Source: Enterobacter sp. ENT03
Lineage (GTDB): Bacteria; Pseudomonadota; Gammaproteobacteria; Enterobacterales; Enterobacteriaceae
Reading direction: 5' to 3'
Length of the DNA: 64,000 nucleotides
Assembly: GCF_019218745.1 (NCBI RefSeq)
Contig: NZ_JAHUXA010000009.1
Span: 62,001-126,000 of the forward strand
Shown here: positions 42,340 through 53,523 of the stretch, in pieces
Layout of the letters: each line of letters starts with the position of its first letter
Numbering within the stretch: position 1 is the stretch's first letter
The notes under the pieces: generated by a model
The model's database searches: none
What the model was told of the DNA's origin: nothing
Seen by the model: the letters and a program-made list of their open reading frames with translations, nothing else
Program-made: the position numbers and the translations under genes

Positions 42340-43560
42340 TCAGAGCGTCTGGAGCAGCGTCGCCAGACGCTGATTGATTTTCTGCTGATTAAAGTCCGTT
42401 TCGACTTTTTCGCGTGCGCGGGTCACCACCGGCGCCAGCTGCTGGCCCTGCATGTTGCTAAAGGCGGCCAGTTTGTCGGCCAGCGCCTGGGGATCGTTTT
42501 CCGGTACCAGCCAGCCGGACCGGTCCGCATCGATCAGCTCCGGGATCCCACTGTGTACGGTGGAGACCACCGGAATGCCCACCGCCATCGCTTCCATGAG
42601 CGCCACCGGAATGCCCTCCATGTCACCATCCGCACCGGTCACGGACGGTAGCAGGAAGACGTCGGCCTCATCGAGCATCGCCTTCACTTCATGGCTGGGC
42701 TTAAAGCCCGGCATCTCGATCACGTCCTCAAGCTGGAACTGTTCGATCAGGGTGCGCAGGCGGCGCTCCCAGGGGCCAATACCCAAAATGCGGTAATGGA
42801 AATTGACGCCGCGCGCTTTCAGCAGGCGACAGGCTTCGATGGCCACGTGCAGCCCTTTTTTCTCCGTGAGCCTGGCGACAGAGATAATCTGTAACGGGCT
42901 ACCCGGCGCTTTGACCTCACGCAGAGTAAAGCGGGACATATCCACGCCCATGCGAGAAACGGCGATTTTCTCCGGTGGGCAGCCCATATTTTTCAGGCGA
43001 CCGGCCCACAGATCGCTTATCGGCAGCATCAGATCGCCGCGGCGAAATAACTGTTGATACTCCGGCGTATAGTGCGCCAGCACATCACGATGCGAGACAT
43101 CAATACCGTGGAAGACGGTGGCAATTTTGCCGCGAATAACGCCCAGCTCGCGTAATTTCGCCGCGGTCACCCCGGCCGGACCAAAGTGGGCGATAAACAC
43201 ATCGGCACTAAAAGTGCGCGGTGCCAGGCCACAAATGGCGGCGAGGATCAGATTGCGGGCTTCATCGCCATAGCGGCGCATATTGAGCGCTTTCCAGGTA
43301 GACACCCGCCCGGCACCGCGCAGAATAGCCTGGGCACGGTAGCGCAGTTTTGCCGCTTTCCCCTGCGGCTCATCCAGCAGCCAGTGGGTTTTTTCGGCCA
43401 GCTTGTAGTCGGTATAGGCCGCATGGGTATTGCTGAGATCGCCCTTATGCAGGGCGATAATTTCCACGTCAAATCCCATATCGATAAACGCGGTGATCTG
43501 GTTTAACACGAACGTCTCGGACGACAGCGGAAACTTCAGCAGGAAGAAACTGACCTTCAT
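42340..43560 (-). CDS. wcaL: Colanic acid glycosyltransferase WcaL
   Basis: 406-residue GT4 enzyme. N-terminal acceptor domain starts MKVSFFLLKFPLSSETFVLNQ; the donor domain has KAPGSPLQIISVARLTEKKG near 215-234 and PSVTGADGDMEGIPVALMEAMA near 303-324, with the EX7E-type glutamates. It adds a sugar to the lipid-linked colanic acid unit on the cytoplasmic face. Overlaps wcaK by four bases. Confidence 0.94.
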   Translation of the reverse strand: MKVSFFLLKFPLSSETFVLNQITAFIDMGFDVEIIALHKGDLSNTHAAYTDYKLAEKTHWLLDEPQGKAAKLRYRAQAILRGAGRVSTWKALNMRRYGDEARNLILAAICGLAPRTFSADVFIAHFGPAGVTAAKLRELGVIRGKIATVFHGIDVSHRDVLAHYTPEYQQLFRRGDLMLPISDLWAGRLKNMGCPPEKIAVSRMGVDMSRFTLREVKAPGSPLQIISVARLTEKKGLHVAIEACRLLKARGVNFHYRILGIGPWERRLRTLIEQFQLEDVIEMPGFKPSHEVKAMLDEADVFLLPSVTGADGDMEGIPVALMEAMAVGIPVVSTVHSGIPELIDADRSGWLVPENDPQALADKLAAFSNMQGQQLAPVVTRAREKVETDFNQQKINQRLATLLQTL

Positions 43561-44837
43561 TGCTTACCCCGCACTCTGTCCATCACCGATTTCACCATCT
43601 GCAAGCCGTTATGGCGTTCAGCGGCCACCGCGGTTGCCAGCTGTTGATTGATCGCCGGCAACTGGCCGAGGGTATCCGCCACCATCGAGGCGAGTGAACC
43701 GTCGAGCAGATGACGAATATCAATGGCCATTTCCGGCATCCCCAACTGCTGCATAATGCCTGCGGATTTGTGCTCATAGTTAATGGCGATAGCCGGGGTG
43801 CCGAAGTTCATGGAGATGATCGCCGAGTGCAGACGGGTGCCGACGGTCAGATCACAGGCGGCAAAAATCTTGCCCATTTCCAGATCGTTAAGCTCATCCA
43901 TCACCACGTGATAGCGCGACGGATCGCTGACGTGCTGACGTAAATTCAGCGCCACCATGCGGTCATCTTTGTTGTAACTGTCGATGCCGGTACAGGTGGA
44001 GAGCGCCAGCACCTGCCAGCCCGCATCCAGAATACGGTTAACCACCTCGGCGAAGGCCTTTTCGTAGGCCTGCTGCGTCGTGCCGAGGCGCTTATCAAAC
44101 GGGGCCAGCTCGCGCAGGGTAATGGCAACGGTTTTCTGTGAGGCCGCCACGTCCAGCCAGTGCTGCACCGCATAGCTGGCGGTAAAATCGGTATCGTGAT
44201 GATCTACCAGCCAGGCGGTGTCCACCCCCTGCTCCACTTTATCGGTATTGATCTGGCTCTTTTGCATCAGCTCCAGACTCACGCGTTCACGCAGGATCAG
44301 CGCATCGCAATGCCCGAACACATAGTTCGCCAGCTGGTTAAACTGCGGGTCCTGGAACGGGCCGACGCTGTGGCCGATCATATACAGCGGTTTTTTCGCC
44401 ATAAAGGTACAGAGGGCGTGTTCGAACTGCGGCACACCGTAGAGATCGACAAAGAAAGATCCCCCAACCTGAATAATGGCGTCATAGCCGGACAGCAGAC
44501 GCACAAAATCGGTAAAGCCCTGGGCGATGGCAATGTTGCGCAGCTTGCCGCTGTCGGTCACGCGGGATAACAGCACCTGGTGCTGATAACGACGACGCAG
44601 GACTTTCTTCACCCGCCCCACCAGACCGGCGGCGGTATTGTGCTGTTTCATCTGGCTGTAGAGCGGGTCGCCCATCACCGGACGATTTAATAACCAGGAG
44701 GAGCTCACCGGATAGCGGCTCATGACATCCACTTCAGCGTCAGGCTCAAGCACAGTAATGGCATCCAGTAAGCCGCGTAAAATCGCGCTGTCACCACGGT
44801 TCCCACAGGTATGGTTACCTAAAATAAGTATTTTCAT
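43557..44837 (-). CDS. wcaK: Colanic acid pyruvyl transferase WcaK
   Basis: 426 residues of the polysaccharide pyruvyl transferase family. MKILILGNHTCGNRGDSAI at the start, PLYMIGHSVGPF near 147-158, VGTRLHSAIISMNFGTPAIA near 335-354. It adds the pyruvate ketal to the terminal galactose of the colanic acid unit from phosphoenolpyruvate. It follows wzxC after a 45-base gap. Confidence 0.94.
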   Translation of the reverse strand: MKILILGNHTCGNRGDSAILRGLLDAITVLEPDAEVDVMSRYPVSSSWLLNRPVMGDPLYSQMKQHNTAAGLVGRVKKVLRRRYQHQVLLSRVTDSGKLRNIAIAQGFTDFVRLLSGYDAIIQVGGSFFVDLYGVPQFEHALCTFMAKKPLYMIGHSVGPFQDPQFNQLANYVFGHCDALILRERVSLELMQKSQINTDKVEQGVDTAWLVDHHDTDFTASYAVQHWLDVAASQKTVAITLRELAPFDKRLGTTQQAYEKAFAEVVNRILDAGWQVLALSTCTGIDSYNKDDRMVALNLRQHVSDPSRYHVVMDELNDLEMGKIFAACDLTVGTRLHSAIISMNFGTPAIAINYEHKSAGIMQQLGMPEMAIDIRHLLDGSLASMVADTLGQLPAINQQLATAVAAERHNGLQMVKSVMDRVRGKQ

Positions 44838-44882
44838 TACAGTTTCACCTGAATTATTGATGTCGTAAATTTGTGAATAAAA

Positions 44883-46361
44883 TCAACCTGCGCGCAGCAG
44901 CATTCTTAATTTTTCATTGCGGCAAAACTGACGTTTCAGCTCCACCACCAGCGCATTACGCGACAGCACAATCATCACCGCGAACGCCAGCGCGCCTGCC
45001 AGGATCTGCACTGCCAGCAGCGTGGCGAGAGACAAATGCCCGTCCAGTGCCAGCCCCAGACCGTAGCTCACCACAAGCGTCGGCAGCGACAGGTAGAACG
45101 GCAGCCACAGGCTCAACATGTACTGGCGATAGCTGGAGCCAAGCACCGGCTTAATCATCACGAAGTAGCTCAGGATGGTGTTGATGATCTGCACCAGCAG
45201 GAAGCCCAGCGTCACGCCCAGCGCGCCGCCCAGATGCCCGCCCGCAATGATCGCCGGTACGAATAAGCAGGTTTTAAAGACGTTGAATTTAAAACTGATG
45301 TCCACGCGGGCTTTCGCCATCAGCAGCGATCCAATCGGGTTGCCCACCGCACGCAGCAGGCCGACGATACACAGCAGTTGCAGGATCGGGATGATGCTGT
45401 TCCACTTCTCGCCAAATACCAGCGGCACCACGTTATCGGACACCACCATCAGGCCGAGCAGGATCGGGAAGTTGATGATCCCCACCACCGACAGCAGCTT
45501 GTAGAAGTTCAAGCGCAGTTTTTCCGTATCGTCCTGAATTTTGGCGAACGCCGGAAACAGCACGCGCGTAATAATCGGGTTGAGTTTCATCGGCGGCACC
45601 ACCGCGACGTTATACGCCAGGTTGTAACCGCCCGCGACGCTGGCCCCGAGTATTCGCGCCAGCACCAGCGTAGAGAGGTTGGTATTGACGTAGTTGATCA
45701 CGCTGTCTGCCGTGAGCCACGCGCCAAAGCGCAGGTTCGAGCCAACGGACGCCAGCGAAAAACGCAGCCCCGGACGGTAAATTTTCCGGCCAAAGAAGCC
45801 GAACAGCAGCGTGCGCACTGCGGTATTCACCAGATAACCGAGGATCGCGGTCATGGCCAGCGGCCAGTACCAGGCGCTGATCACGGTAAACGTGAAGCCC
45901 GCCATCACCGACAGGGTTTCAATCATGCCGATCTTGCTGAACTCCAGCTCTTTCTGCATCAGGGCGCGGAACTGCTGACCGTGGGGGATCAGCACAAAGG
46001 CGACCGATAACGTTTTGATCAGCGGCGACAGATCCGGGTTATTGAGCACCCCGGCAATCACATCGCTTAACAAAAACATCGCCGCGCAGACCACCAGCCC
46101 CAGCCCGACGTTCAACCAGTAGAGCGTGGTCAGCTCCAGATAGCCGATCTCTTTACGCTGAATAATGGAGTTGGCGATACCAAAATCCGACAGCGTATCC
46201 GCCAGGGCGATGATCACCAGCGATACGGTCAGCAGGCCGAACTGGTGGTTGTCGATAATGCGCGCCAGCCACGTCATCTGCACCAGCCCAAGGCTGATGA
46301 TGATCAAGGTGGCCATGGCTGACCACTTTGCGCCGCTGATGGTTTTTTCTCTCAGGCTCAT
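44883..46361 (-). CDS. wzxC: Colanic acid flippase WzxC
   Basis: 492 residues, as in E. coli, with 12-14 membrane segments of the MOP/PST type. The start MSLREKTISGAKWSAMATL is conserved. It moves the undecaprenyl-linked colanic acid hexasaccharide to the periplasm for polymerisation by WcaD. It lies 11 bases after wcaJ. Confidence 0.95.
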   Translation of the reverse strand: MSLREKTISGAKWSAMATLIIISLGLVQMTWLARIIDNHQFGLLTVSLVIIALADTLSDFGIANSIIQRKEIGYLELTTLYWLNVGLGLVVCAAMFLLSDVIAGVLNNPDLSPLIKTLSVAFVLIPHGQQFRALMQKELEFSKIGMIETLSVMAGFTFTVISAWYWPLAMTAILGYLVNTAVRTLLFGFFGRKIYRPGLRFSLASVGSNLRFGAWLTADSVINYVNTNLSTLVLARILGASVAGGYNLAYNVAVVPPMKLNPIITRVLFPAFAKIQDDTEKLRLNFYKLLSVVGIINFPILLGLMVVSDNVVPLVFGEKWNSIIPILQLLCIVGLLRAVGNPIGSLLMAKARVDISFKFNVFKTCLFVPAIIAGGHLGGALGVTLGFLLVQIINTILSYFVMIKPVLGSSYRQYMLSLWLPFYLSLPTLVVSYGLGLALDGHLSLATLLAVQILAGALAFAVMIVLSRNALVVELKRQFCRNEKLRMLLRAG

Positions 46362-46372
46362 GATGTGCTCGC

Positions 46373-47767
46373 TTAATACGCCGCTTTGTTCACAAAGCCT
46401 TTAAAGATGGTGAGAAACACAATCTTAATATCGAACCAGAGGCTCCACTCGCGGATGTACTCCAGATCGAACTCGATGCGTTTTTCCATTTTTTCCAGCG
46501 TGTCCGTCTCGCCGCGCCAGCCGTTGATTTGCGCCCAGCCGGTGATGCCCGGTTTCACTTTATGGCGCAGCATGTAGCCCTGGATCAGGGTGCGATACTG
46601 CTCGTTGTGCGCCACCGCATGAGGACGCGGCCCGACAATCGACATACCGCCGGTCAGCACGTTAATAAACTGCGGCAGTTCGTCGAGAGAAGTACGGCGC
46701 AGGAAGTTACCCACTTTTGTGACGCGCGGATCGTTCTGCGTCGCCTGGGTCACCACGTCGGCGTTCTCCATCACCTTCATTGAGCGGAACTTCCACACTT
46801 TGATCGGCTTACCGTCCATGCCATAGCGGGTCTGGCGGAAAATAATCGGCCCAGGCGAGCTCATTTTTACCGCCACGGCGATGCACAGCAGCACCGGGGA
46901 GATGAGCAGCAGGATCAGCGAGGAAAGCACAATATCTTCCAGACGCTTTAGCACACGGTTCATGCCGGAGAGCGGCGTGTCATACAGCGGCACCACCGGC
47001 ACGCCGTTCATCTCTTCGATGCGCGAATGCAGGATATTGAAGGTAAACACATCAGGAATGAGGATCACCGAGCAGGTGGTATCCGCCAGTTCGCGCACCA
47101 GGCGCTTAATGCCGGACTCCTCGCTCATCGGCATGGCGATGTAGACGTTATGGATTTTGGCGGCTTTCGCATCTTCCAGCAGCTGGTCGTAATTACCGGC
47201 CCAGTCGGCGGTCACGCCGCCCGGTTTGGCATCGTGATACACACCCACCACTTCAAAGCCGAGCCACGGCTCATGGCGGAAACTGTCCAGCAGCACCTGG
47301 CCGACCGGCAGATCCCCTGCCACCGCCACGCGGCGCGTGTTATAGCCGTGATTGCGCAGCCAGCCCGCGAAAAAGCGGATCAGCGTGCGGCACACTACCA
47401 GCCCGACACTGCTCAGCAGATACCAGGCAAGGAAAACGGTAAACGGATTATCGAAATCGGCGTTAAACGCCATCAGCCCGGCGCTGAAAACCAGGCTCAG
47501 CGTCCAGTTTTGCAGCAGCAGCGCCAGCTCAGTCGAGATCTTCACGCCTCGCCAGGAACGGTAGAAATCGGTCATCCCGCCGATCATCTGGAACACCACC
47601 AGCGTGATCAGGGCCATCAGCAGATGCAGGTAGAAAAAGGGTAACGCGTGTAGCTTGCAGACGATCCATAGCCCACCGAACATGATGGTGATGTCTGAAA
47701 AACGCTGCACCATAGAGATTAACGATGCATTCGTTTTAGCTCGCTCGCGCTTTTTTAGATTTATCAT
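46373..47767 (-). CDS. wcaJ: Undecaprenyl-phosphate glucose-1-phosphate transferase WcaJ
   Basis: 464 residues. Several N-terminal membrane segments precede a Rossmann-like domain and the C-terminal catalytic domain of the PHPT family: KMSSPGPIIFRQTRYGMDGKPIKVWKFRSM, RRTSLDELPQFINVLTGGMSIVGPRP, and KPGITGWAQINGWRGETD. Starting colanic acid synthesis, it transfers glucose 1-phosphate from UDP-glucose to undecaprenyl phosphate at the inner membrane. It is the only initiating transferase in the window. Confidence 0.95.
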   Translation of the reverse strand: MINLKKRERAKTNASLISMVQRFSDITIMFGGLWIVCKLHALPFFYLHLLMALITLVVFQMIGGMTDFYRSWRGVKISTELALLLQNWTLSLVFSAGLMAFNADFDNPFTVFLAWYLLSSVGLVVCRTLIRFFAGWLRNHGYNTRRVAVAGDLPVGQVLLDSFRHEPWLGFEVVGVYHDAKPGGVTADWAGNYDQLLEDAKAAKIHNVYIAMPMSEESGIKRLVRELADTTCSVILIPDVFTFNILHSRIEEMNGVPVVPLYDTPLSGMNRVLKRLEDIVLSSLILLLISPVLLCIAVAVKMSSPGPIIFRQTRYGMDGKPIKVWKFRSMKVMENADVVTQATQNDPRVTKVGNFLRRTSLDELPQFINVLTGGMSIVGPRPHAVAHNEQYRTLIQGYMLRHKVKPGITGWAQINGWRGETDTLEKMEKRIEFDLEYIREWSLWFDIKIVFLTIFKGFVNKAAY

Positions 47768-47789
47768 CGTTGTTCCTGTTCTTAAGTCC

Positions 47790-47813
47790 CCTCGCCCCTT
47801 CCCGCGGGCGAGG
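47790..47813 (-). other. Intercistronic hairpin between cpsG and wcaJ
   Basis: CCTCGCCC and GGGCGAGG pair perfectly (8 bp) around an 8-base loop in the 61-base gap between cpsG and wcaJ. No U-tract follows. The GC-rich arms resemble the CCTCTCCC/GGGAGAGG arms of the repeat between wzc and wcaA. Confidence 0.5.
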
Positions 47814-47828
47814 AGAAACCAAGCTCGA

Positions 47829-49199
47829 CTACTGGTTCAACAGCGCCAGAATTTCCTTTGTTCGTGCCTCCATCAGCGCCACGTCACCCCGCGATTCCAC
47901 GTTGAGGCGCACAACCGGCTCGGTATTAGAGGAGCGCAGGTTAAAGCGCCATTCCGCAAACGCCATGCTGATGCCGTCGGTATGGTCGATTTCCAGCGCG
48001 CTGGCGGCATAATGCTGCTCCACGCGGGCGATGGCGGTGGCCGGATCCGCAAGCTTGCTGTTGATTTCGCCGCTCGCCGGGAACGCCGCCATACGATCGC
48101 GTACCAGCTCGGCCAGCGACTGGCCTTTCACGCAGAGCAGTTCCGCCACCAGCAGCCACGGGATCATGCCGCTGTCGCAGTAGGCAAAATCGCGGAAATA
48201 GTGATGAGCGCTCATTTCGCCGCCGTAGATGGCATCTTCTTCGCGCATACGCTCTTTAATGAACGCATGACCGGTTTTTGACATCACCGGTTGACCGCCT
48301 GCCGCTTTCACCACATCGACGGTGTTCCAGGACAGACGCGGATCGTGAATGATCTTCGCGCCAGGGTGTTTTTCGAGGAAGGCTTCCGCCAGCAGGCCAA
48401 CAATGTAATAGCCTTCGATGAACTGGCCATCGCCGTCGAACAGGAAGCAGCGGTCAAAATCACCGTCGAAGGCGATCCCCATGTCGGCCTTGTGCTCGAT
48501 CACCGCATTGCGGGTATCATCGCGGCACTCCGGCAGCAGCGGGTTAGGAATACCGTTCGGGAAGTTGCCGTCCGGGTTGTTGTGCACCTTGATAAAGGTC
48601 ACCGGCAGGTTCAGCGCCTTAAAGCGCGCTTCGATGGCGTCCACCACCGGACCGGCCGCGCCGTTACCGGAGTTAATCACCAACTTCAGCGGCGTAATGT
48701 TAGTGGTGTCGATATAACCCAGCAGGTGATCGATATAGGCATCGCGCAGTTCAATCTGCTTGTAGCTGCCGCGTTTTTCCGGGTTCACCGGCGGAAAATC
48801 ATTGGCTTCCGCCAGACGCTGCACGTCGCGCAGGCCGGTATCGCCGCTGATGGGACGCGCGCCTTTGCGCACCAGCTTCATGCCGTTGTAGTCCATCGGG
48901 TTATGGCTGGCGGTCACTTCGATACCACCGTCCACGCCGAGGTGGAAGGTGGCAAAATAGATCTCTTCGGTGCCAGACAGACCGATGTCCAGCACATCAA
49001 CGCCTGCGTCCTGTAATCCCTTTGCCAGCGCCAGCTTCAACGCTTCACTGGTCAGACGCACATCACCGCCGAGCACAATAGTCTGCGGCTTCAGGTATTC
49101 GCCGTAAGCGCGGCCAATGCGCCAGGCGATGTCTTCGTTCAGCTCTTCTCCGAGCTTGCCGCGAATATCGTAGGCTTTGAAACAGGTTAATTTTTCCAT
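47829..49199 (-). CDS. cpsG: Phosphomannomutase CpsG (ManB)
   Basis: 456 residues from the ATG at 49199 ([14 protein letters not shown]), as in E. coli; eight further upstream codons are not conserved. Active phosphoserine Ser98 in [13 protein letters not shown], metal-binding DGDFDRCF near 244-251 and sugar-binding [13 protein letters not shown] near 323-335. It interconverts mannose 6-phosphate and mannose 1-phosphate on the path to GDP-mannose and GDP-fucose. A 217-base gap with REP elements separates it from cpsB. Confidence 0.95.
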   Translation of the reverse strand: MEKLTCFKAYDIRGKLGEELNEDIAWRIGRAYGEYLKPQTIVLGGDVRLTSEALKLALAKGLQDAGVDVLDIGLSGTEEIYFATFHLGVDGGIEVTASHNPMDYNGMKLVRKGARPISGDTGLRDVQRLAEANDFPPVNPEKRGSYKQIELRDAYIDHLLGYIDTTNITPLKLVINSGNGAAGPVVDAIEARFKALNLPVTFIKVHNNPDGNFPNGIPNPLLPECRDDTRNAVIEHKADMGIAFDGDFDRCFLFDGDGQFIEGYYIVGLLAEAFLEKHPGAKIIHDPRLSWNTVDVVKAAGGQPVMSKTGHAFIKERMREEDAIYGGEMSAHHYFRDFAYCDSGMIPWLLVAELLCVKGQSLAELVRDRMAAFPASGEINSKLADPATAIARVEQHYAASALEIDHTDGISMAFAEWRFNLRSSNTEPVVRLNVESRGDVALMEARTKEILALLNQ

Positions 49200-49263
49200 G
49201 ATTACCTCGTTTTCAGGCGACACACAGCCTGGGCCCGTTGGGGCAAATTTATTAGTTGTTCTT

Positions 49264-49404
49264 GCCCGGTGGCGCTTTGCTAACCGGGCCTGGGTGCTGA
49301 TCTGAACTTCTCTTGCCCGGTGGCGCTTCGCTTACCGGGCCTACAGTCATTCACCTGACCGACATTCATTCACCTGTAGGCCCGGCAAGCCTGCGCCGCC
49401 GGGC
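49264..49404. repeat. Cluster of three REP (palindromic unit) elements between cpsB and cpsG
   Basis: Three copies of a roughly 31-base imperfect palindrome: 49264-49294 and 49315-49346 in the same orientation (GCCCGGTGGCGCTT... CCGGGCCTA), and 49374-49404 inverted. They fit the enteric REP consensus (GCCGGATGGCGC... TCCGGCCTAC). A 10-base direct repeat CATTCACCTG lies between the second and third. Such BIME clusters stabilise upstream mRNA and bind gyrase or IHF. Confidence 0.85.
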
Positions 49405-49416
49405 GCTGTTCAGCCA

Positions 49417-50853
49417 CTACACCCGACCGTAACGATCCTCAAACCGCACAATGTCATCTTCTTCCAGATACGACCCGGAACGGACTTCAATCAAATCCAG
49501 CGGGATCTTGCCGGGGTTTTCGAGGCAGTGCGTGGCACCGAGCGGGATATAAATCGACTCGTTTTCACCCAGTAACTTGATGTCATCGTTAATGGTCACT
49601 TTGGCGGTGCCCGCCACCACGATCCAATGCTCGGCGCGATGATGATGCATTTGCAGCGACAGCCCTTCGCCTGGCTTCACGGTGATGCGTTTCACCTGAT
49701 AGCGTTCGCCGGAATCAATCGAATCGTATTTGCCCCACGGACGGTACACTTCACGATGAATGTGATGCTCGTGGCGGCCTTCGGCTTTGATTTGCTCGAC
49801 CACTTTTTTCACGTCCTGTACCGCATTACGATCGGCGATCAGCACCGCGTCTTTGGTCTGAACCACCACCAGATCTTTCACGCCCACGGTGGTCACCAGA
49901 CCAGACTCGGCATACACGTAGCTGTTTTCGGTTTTATGGCTGATGACATCGCCATGATGCACGTTGCCTTCCGGCGTATGGGCGCTGATTTCCCACAGCG
50001 ACGACCAGGAACCGACATCGCTCCAGCCGGCGTCCATCGGCACCACCACCGCATCGGCGGTTTTTTCCATCACCGCGTAATCGACAGACTCTTCCGGGCA
50101 GGCGAGAAACGCCTCTTCATCCACACGGATAAAATCGAGATCCGGATCGACGCCATCCATCGCTTTACTACAGGCCTGCAAAATATCCGGACGGAATTTT
50201 TTCAGCTCCTCCAGGAAACGACCGGCGCGGAACAGGAACATCCCGCTGTTCCAGTAATACTCGCCGCTGGCGACATAAGCCTGGGCGGTATCGAGATCGG
50301 GTTTTTCAACGAACTGCGCCACTTCAAAGGCAACCGCATCGGCCTGGCCCTGGCTGACCGCACCACGGCGGATGTAGCCATACCCGGTTTCTGGCAGATC
50401 CGGCACGATGCCGAAGGTCACCAGTTTGCCGCTCTCGGCGTAGGGCATCGCTGCACGCACCGCATCGCGGAAGGCTTCTTCGTTCTGGATCACATGATCC
50501 GCCGCCAGCACCAGCATCAGCGGATCGCTGTCCGGGCTGTTACGCTGTGCCGCCAGCGCGGCAAGGGCGATGGCCGGGGCGGTGTTACGCCCGGCAGGTT
50601 CAAGAATGATGTTCTCCGTCAGCTTGTTCAGCTGGCGCAGCTGTTCAGCCACGATAAAGCGGTGCTGCTCGTTGCAGATCACCACCGGGCTTTCACACTT
50701 CACGCCGTTCAGACGATTTACCGTCGTCTGCAGCATGGTCAGATCGCCTTTCAGGCACAGAAACTGTTTTGGATAGAGTACGCGGGACAGCGGCCACAGG
50801 CGGCTGCCGGAGCCACCGGCCATTACTACCGGATAGAGCGTGGGTTGACTCAT
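49417..50853 (-). CDS. cpsB: Mannose-1-phosphate guanylyltransferase CpsB (ManC)
   Basis: 478 residues. N-terminal nucleotidyltransferase with [16 protein letters not shown] (9-24) and FVEKPD; C-terminal cupin domain of the mannose-6-phosphate isomerase type with [22 protein letters not shown] near 390-411. It makes GDP-mannose from GTP and mannose 1-phosphate. The cupin half may add isomerase activity. It follows wcaI after three bases. Confidence 0.95.
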   Translation of the reverse strand: MSQPTLYPVVMAGGSGSRLWPLSRVLYPKQFLCLKGDLTMLQTTVNRLNGVKCESPVVICNEQHRFIVAEQLRQLNKLTENIILEPAGRNTAPAIALAALAAQRNSPDSDPLMLVLAADHVIQNEEAFRDAVRAAMPYAESGKLVTFGIVPDLPETGYGYIRRGAVSQGQADAVAFEVAQFVEKPDLDTAQAYVASGEYYWNSGMFLFRAGRFLEELKKFRPDILQACSKAMDGVDPDLDFIRVDEEAFLACPEESVDYAVMEKTADAVVVPMDAGWSDVGSWSSLWEISAHTPEGNVHHGDVISHKTENSYVYAESGLVTTVGVKDLVVVQTKDAVLIADRNAVQDVKKVVEQIKAEGRHEHHIHREVYRPWGKYDSIDSGERYQVKRITVKPGEGLSLQMHHHRAEHWIVVAGTAKVTINDDIKLLGENESIYIPLGATHCLENPGKIPLDLIEVRSGSYLEEDDIVRFEDRYGRV

Positions 50854-50856
50854 TGT

Positions 50857-52080
50857 TTAATCCCGAATATCTGCAATAAATTGGCTTAACACGTTCTCTT
50901 TTTCGAGCGTGCGTTCGGCATATTCACGTGCCACCGTGTTGGATTTGGGCATCAGCAGGGCCTGGCCAATGCCGTCGATCAGCGCGTCAACCGATTCCGG
51001 CTCCACGCAGACCGCGATCCCCGGACAGGTGTCGCACAGTTGCCCCAGTTCGGTGTGGCGCTCAGCGGTGATCACCGCGTTGCCGCCCACCGCAAGAATA
51101 TTGGTCAGCTTCGACGGCAGTACCGCGTCAGCCGCGCCGCGTTTCTGGATCACCAGATGGCAGTCCGCCAGTTTCAGCAGCGCCGGCAGCGCGTCATAAG
51201 ACTGCAACGGATGAAAAATCACGTTGCTCAGGCCACGCTCGCGGGCCATTTTTTCCAGTCGTGCTTTGCCGCCGCCCTGGCCGACAATCACGAACAGCCA
51301 CGGCTTGTCGCGCAGGCGGTCAGCGGCGTCAATCACGCTCTCCAGCCCCTGCTTCTCGCCGATGTTGCCGGAATAGAGAATGATTTTTTTATCCGCTGGC
51401 AGGCCGAGTTGCTGACGAAGCGGCAAAGCCTCGGCGTCAGTGACGTCGCGAAAACGCGCCACTTCCGACCAGTTGGGGAAGAAAATCACCCGCTCAGCCG
51501 GTACGCCTTTTTCCTGCGCTTTATTCATCATCGAGCGCGAAATCGTCGAGACGTTATCGACGTTGTGCAGGCCGCTGCGCTCAAAAGCGCTGGCAAGACG
51601 GGCCACGCGCCCGCCCTGACCTTTACCGGCCATGCCGAGGCCAAGCATGGCATCGACTTCATAATCCTGAATGTGCAGCACGGTGCGGGCGCCGGAGAGT
51701 TTTGCCAGCAGGCGCATGCCCGGCGTGCAAAACAGCGTCGGCACCACGCCGATAATGCGATCCGGCTTCCAGCGACGTTGCGCCATCAGCGGAAAGAAAC
51801 TGCTCAGCGCAAAGCTGCCCAGATGGATCAGGCGCTTTAAGGTGGTCGGGGTTTTGGGGACATACAGCGGGCAGCGCCAGACGGTCGCTGCCCCCTCTTC
51901 CCGACGCCAGCGCCAGGCCGAGTAAGGCTCGCCCACTTTCCATTCCGGGTAGTACGGCGGCGCGGTAATGACGCGAACGTCATGGCCCTGACGGGCCATC
52001 CATTCCACCATCTCGCCGGTGTACTTACCGATCCCGGTCAGCTCCGGCGAGTAGTTAATGCCATACACCAGGATTTTCAT
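50857..52080 (-). CDS. wcaI: Colanic acid glycosyltransferase WcaI
   Basis: 407-residue GT4 enzyme. [24 protein letters not shown] at the start, [20 protein letters not shown] near 232-251 and [20 protein letters not shown] near 310-329 with donor-phosphate contacts. In the proposed E. coli pathway it adds the first fucose to the lipid-linked glucose. Overlaps gmm by four bases. Confidence 0.94.
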   Translation of the reverse strand: MKILVYGINYSPELTGIGKYTGEMVEWMARQGHDVRVITAPPYYPEWKVGEPYSAWRWRREEGAATVWRCPLYVPKTPTTLKRLIHLGSFALSSFFPLMAQRRWKPDRIIGVVPTLFCTPGMRLLAKLSGARTVLHIQDYEVDAMLGLGMAGKGQGGRVARLASAFERSGLHNVDNVSTISRSMMNKAQEKGVPAERVIFFPNWSEVARFRDVTDAEALPLRQQLGLPADKKIILYSGNIGEKQGLESVIDAADRLRDKPWLFVIVGQGGGKARLEKMARERGLSNVIFHPLQSYDALPALLKLADCHLVIQKRGAADAVLPSKLTNILAVGGNAVITAERHTELGQLCDTCPGIAVCVEPESVDALIDGIGQALLMPKSNTVAREYAERTLEKENVLSQFIADIRD

Positions 52081-52553
52081 AAGCCCGGTACCCCGGACTT
52101 ATCGGCACGGAAATAGGCGCGGCTGTTGTCGTGCACGTTCTCGCTGTTCACGATTGCGTCAGGCGTCATCCAGCGCCACGCCCCGTGCTGCTCGGCGGGC
52201 AGCGTCAGGCTGTTCTCATCCACGCGGACGCGGAAACCAAGCACGATGTAGTGCGTGGAAAAATCGCGGCCGGAGAAGTTGTCGTCATAGAAGTGCTGCC
52301 AGACGCCGTAAAACTCGCCTGCCGACATCGGCAGACGGGTTCCCAGTTCCGCAAGGGTCAGGCGCTCGAAGGCGCTGGCCAGCGGCTCATCCTTTTGTAC
52401 GCGACCGCCAGGGACAAACCAGTATCCCTGGGCCGGACGGTTGGTGCGTTCTCCCAGCAGAACCTCACCGCGCGAGTTTTCCACGATCAGATCGATGGAG
52501 ATCAGCGGCGTTGAGCGCACTACTGTGGCGAAGTCTTCTTGACTCAAAAACAT
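52077..52553 (-). CDS. gmm: GDP-mannose mannosyl hydrolase Gmm (WcaH, NudD)
   Basis: 158-residue Nudix-like hydrolase. The modified Nudix box runs from [17 protein letters not shown] into AELG (about 48-72), lacking one usual Glu as in GDP-mannose hydrolases. It splits GDP-mannose or GDP-glucose into GDP and sugar, perhaps to balance GDP-sugar pools. It starts two bases after the fcl stop. Confidence 0.93.
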   Translation of the reverse strand: MFLSQEDFATVVRSTPLISIDLIVENSRGEVLLGERTNRPAQGYWFVPGGRVQKDEPLASAFERLTLAELGTRLPMSAGEFYGVWQHFYDDNFSGRDFSTHYIVLGFRVRVDENSLTLPAEQHGAWRWMTPDAIVNSENVHDNSRAYFRADKSGVPGL

Positions 52554-52555
52554 GC

Positions 52556-53521
52556 TTACCCCCGGAACCGGTGCTGGTTTTCAAGGAACCACTGATAGGT
52601 GCTTGCCAGCCCCTGCTCCAGTGACACCTCGTGATACCAGCCAAGCTGATGCAGACGAGTCACATCAAGCAGCTTGCGCGGTGTACCGTCGGGTTTGCTG
52701 GCGTCGAACACCACGCGGCCTTTAAAGCCGGTGACCTGCGCAAGGGTTTGCGCCAGTTCACGAATGGTGCAGTCCACGCCGGTACCGACGTTGATGTGCG
52801 ACAGCATCGGTTCGGTGTTCTCTTCCCACACTTCGCGATCCAGCTCCATCACGTGAATGCTGGCAGCCGCCATATCATCCACATGCAGGAATTCGCGCAT
52901 CGGCGTACCGCTGCCCCACACCACCACATCCGTGGCGTTCTCCTGGGCCGCTTCATGGAAACGACGCAGCAGCGCCGGGATCACATGGGAGTTGCTCGGG
53001 TGGAAATTATCGTTCGGGCCATATAGGTTAGTCGGCATTACCGAACGATAATCACGTCCGTACTGGCGGTTGTAAGACTCGCACAGTTTGATCCCGGCAA
53101 TCTTGGCAATCGCGTACGGCTCGTTGGTCGCTTCAAGCGTGCCCTGCAACAGCTCGCTTTCCGCCATCGGCTGCTTCGCCATTTTCGGGTAAATGCAGGA
53201 TGAGCCGAGGAACAGCAACTTGTTCACGTTGTGCGTATGCGCCGCGTGAATAATATTGCTCTCGATCATCAGGTTCTCGAAAATGAACTCCGCCGGGTAG
53301 GTATTGTTCGCCACAATACCGCCCACTTTCGCCGCCGCCAGGTAAACCTGGTCAATGGACTCGGTGGCAAAGAAATCATTGACCGCACGGGCGTCCAGCA
53401 GATTGAGTTCATCACGGGTACGCAGGACGAGCTCAACGTCCCCGCGTTGCTCAAGCTGTCGTACGATGGCCGATCCCACCATTCCACGATGGCCGGCCAC
53501 AAAGATACGTTGTTTGCTCAT
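52556..53521 (-). CDS. fcl: GDP-L-fucose synthase Fcl (WcaG)
   Basis: 321-residue SDR epimerase/reductase. [13 protein letters not shown] (8-20) binds NADPH; catalytic Ser107 in LGSSCIYP, Tyr136 and Lys140 in YAIAK. It converts GDP-4-keto-6-deoxymannose to GDP-L-fucose. Two bases after gmd, whose product is its substrate. Confidence 0.96.
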   Translation of the reverse strand: MSKQRIFVAGHRGMVGSAIVRQLEQRGDVELVLRTRDELNLLDARAVNDFFATESIDQVYLAAAKVGGIVANNTYPAEFIFENLMIESNIIHAAHTHNVNKLLFLGSSCIYPKMAKQPMAESELLQGTLEATNEPYAIAKIAGIKLCESYNRQYGRDYRSVMPTNLYGPNDNFHPSNSHVIPALLRRFHEAAQENATDVVVWGSGTPMREFLHVDDMAAASIHVMELDREVWEENTEPMLSHINVGTGVDCTIRELAQTLAQVTGFKGRVVFDASKPDGTPRKLLDVTRLHQLGWYHEVSLEQGLASTYQWFLENQHRFRG

Positions 53522-53523
53522 GC

